The notes under the pieces are model-generated. The model was not told where the DNA came from and made no database searches. It saw only the letters and a list, made by a program, of their open reading frames with translations. Shown here one piece after another: positions 23,046-23,178 of a stretch of DNA of 23,178 bases; within the stretch, counting starts at the first letter, position 1, and each line of letters starts with the position of its first letter. The stretch is from positions 1 through 23,178 of the IMG/VR virus record IMGVR_UViG_3300025128_004292; one strand, 5' to 3'. The DNA is from a virus. The position numbers and the translations under genes were made by a program.

Positions 23046-23075
23046 TCTCTAGCATCCGGTCCTCGAAACGGTCAA
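23046..23075 (-). promoter_or_regulatory. Weak second promoter candidate upstream
   Basis: On the minus strand, TTGACC (23070-23075, preceded by GC so that it contains the CTTGAC form) is followed after 18 bases by TAGAGA (23046-23051) with a TG before it. The -35 is good and the -10 poor. It could be an auxiliary start for the same operon. Confidence 0.25.
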
Positions 23076-23083
23076 GCGTTTTT

Positions 23084-23146
23084 TTGGGGTGCGTCGGGCG
23101 GTGCGACGATTTGTCGCAGTGCGGGATGTTCTTGGGGTGCGTCGGG
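23084..23146. repeat. GC-rich 15-bp direct repeat pair with GTGCG iterons
   Basis: TTGGGGTGCGTCGGG occurs at 23084-23098 and again at 23132-23146, exactly 48 bases apart. Within the same span GTGCG occurs four times (23089, 23101, 23119, 23137), spaced 12, 18 and 18. Composition here is about 60% GC, against about 30-50% in the other lines I counted. An iteron-type origin, a packaging or terminal element, or a regulator site are all possible. Confidence 0.6.
23102..23118. other. Perfect 6-bp hairpin between the direct repeats
   Basis: TGCGAC (23102-23107) and GTCGCA (23113-23118) are exact reverse complements around the loop GATTT. The hairpin is centred in the interval between the two 15-bp repeats, which supports an organised element rather than random GC-rich DNA. 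Confidence 0.5.
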
Positions 23147-23157
23147 AGAAGGGGGGG
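23134..23157 (+). other. Potential G-quadruplex
   Basis: Four G tracts on the plus strand (GGGG 23134-23137, GGG 23144-23146, then a run of seven G at 23151-23157 that can supply two tracts) have loops of 6, 4 and 1 bases, satisfying the usual G3+N1-7 rule. Immediately after lie about 21 A/T-only bases to the window edge. Confidence 0.4.
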
Positions 23158-23178
23158 TATATAAAAATAAAAAAAATA

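Noticed and set aside
1-23178. Integrated prophage, att site or integrase
   Set aside because: No integrase, excisionase, tRNA or flanking host gene is visible; the gene set is that of a lytic T7-like phage, although the edges are cut and the operator-like dyads keep the question slightly open.

Overview
This window looks like part of a lytic, T7-like tailed phage of a marine alphaproteobacterium (most likely a podovirus). The replication genes are a T7-type set: primase-helicase, family A DNA polymerase with proofreading, acidic-tailed ssDNA-binding protein, endonuclease I and a DUF3310 protein. They share a compact operon with a class I ribonucleotide reductase. A GTA-type three-helix holin and a GcrA-like small regulator suggest an alphaproteobacterial host. 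The host and 'marine' assignments are inferences. I see no RNA polymerase, integrase, terminase, capsid or tail gene here, so early transcription probably uses host sigma70.

Layout. The plus-strand arm (1-9977) starts inside a very large polyvalent/internal-virion-like protein whose 5' end lies outside the window. It continues with a GT8-like glycosyltransferase, a 759-residue three-domain protein (glycosyltransferase + methyltransferase + MptE/DUF115-like), a small unknown, a holin, two tandem paralogous one-helix membrane proteins and a small cupin. The minus-strand arm (22945 down to 10064) reads as one tightly packed operon with frequent 4- to 17-base start/stop overlaps. In transcription order it holds: a small unknown, primase-helicase, GcrA-like HTH/zinc protein, GDP-mannose 4,6-dehydratase, DNA polymerase, PD-(D/E)XK-like nuclease, SSB, Cas4/RecB-like exonuclease, endonuclease I, an unknown, DUF3310, an unknown, NrdA, a 2OG-Fe(II) oxygenase, an unlisted 52-codon gene, NrdB, a nucleotidyltransferase-cupin fusion and a small coiled-coil protein. 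The two arms converge at 9978-10063.

Control region. The right end (22946-23178) has no gene. It holds a good sigma70-like promoter facing the minus-strand operon (TTAACA - 17 nt - TATAAA with an extended TG). Two copies of the dyad TAACA-NN-TGTTA flank the predicted start site, with a 16-bp perfect AT palindrome between them. Farther out, about 120 bases are roughly 60% GC and carry a 15-bp direct repeat, GTGCG iterons, a perfect short hairpin and a possible G-quadruplex. The final bases are low complexity.

How the genes fit together. The minus arm makes dNTPs, replicates and recombines phage DNA, and carries sugar-nucleotide enzymes. The plus arm carries virion-associated, glycosylation and lysis genes. 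Sugar genes sit in both arms (GMD, nucleotidyltransferase-cupin, cupin, two glycosyltransferase-type proteins). This suggests a phage-encoded glycan pathway of unknown target, and it is the most interesting system in the window. The 2OG oxygenase gene between nrdA and nrdB is much more AT-rich (about 30% GC by hand count) than the nrd lines sampled (about 42-47%), which looks like an insertion into an older nrd block.
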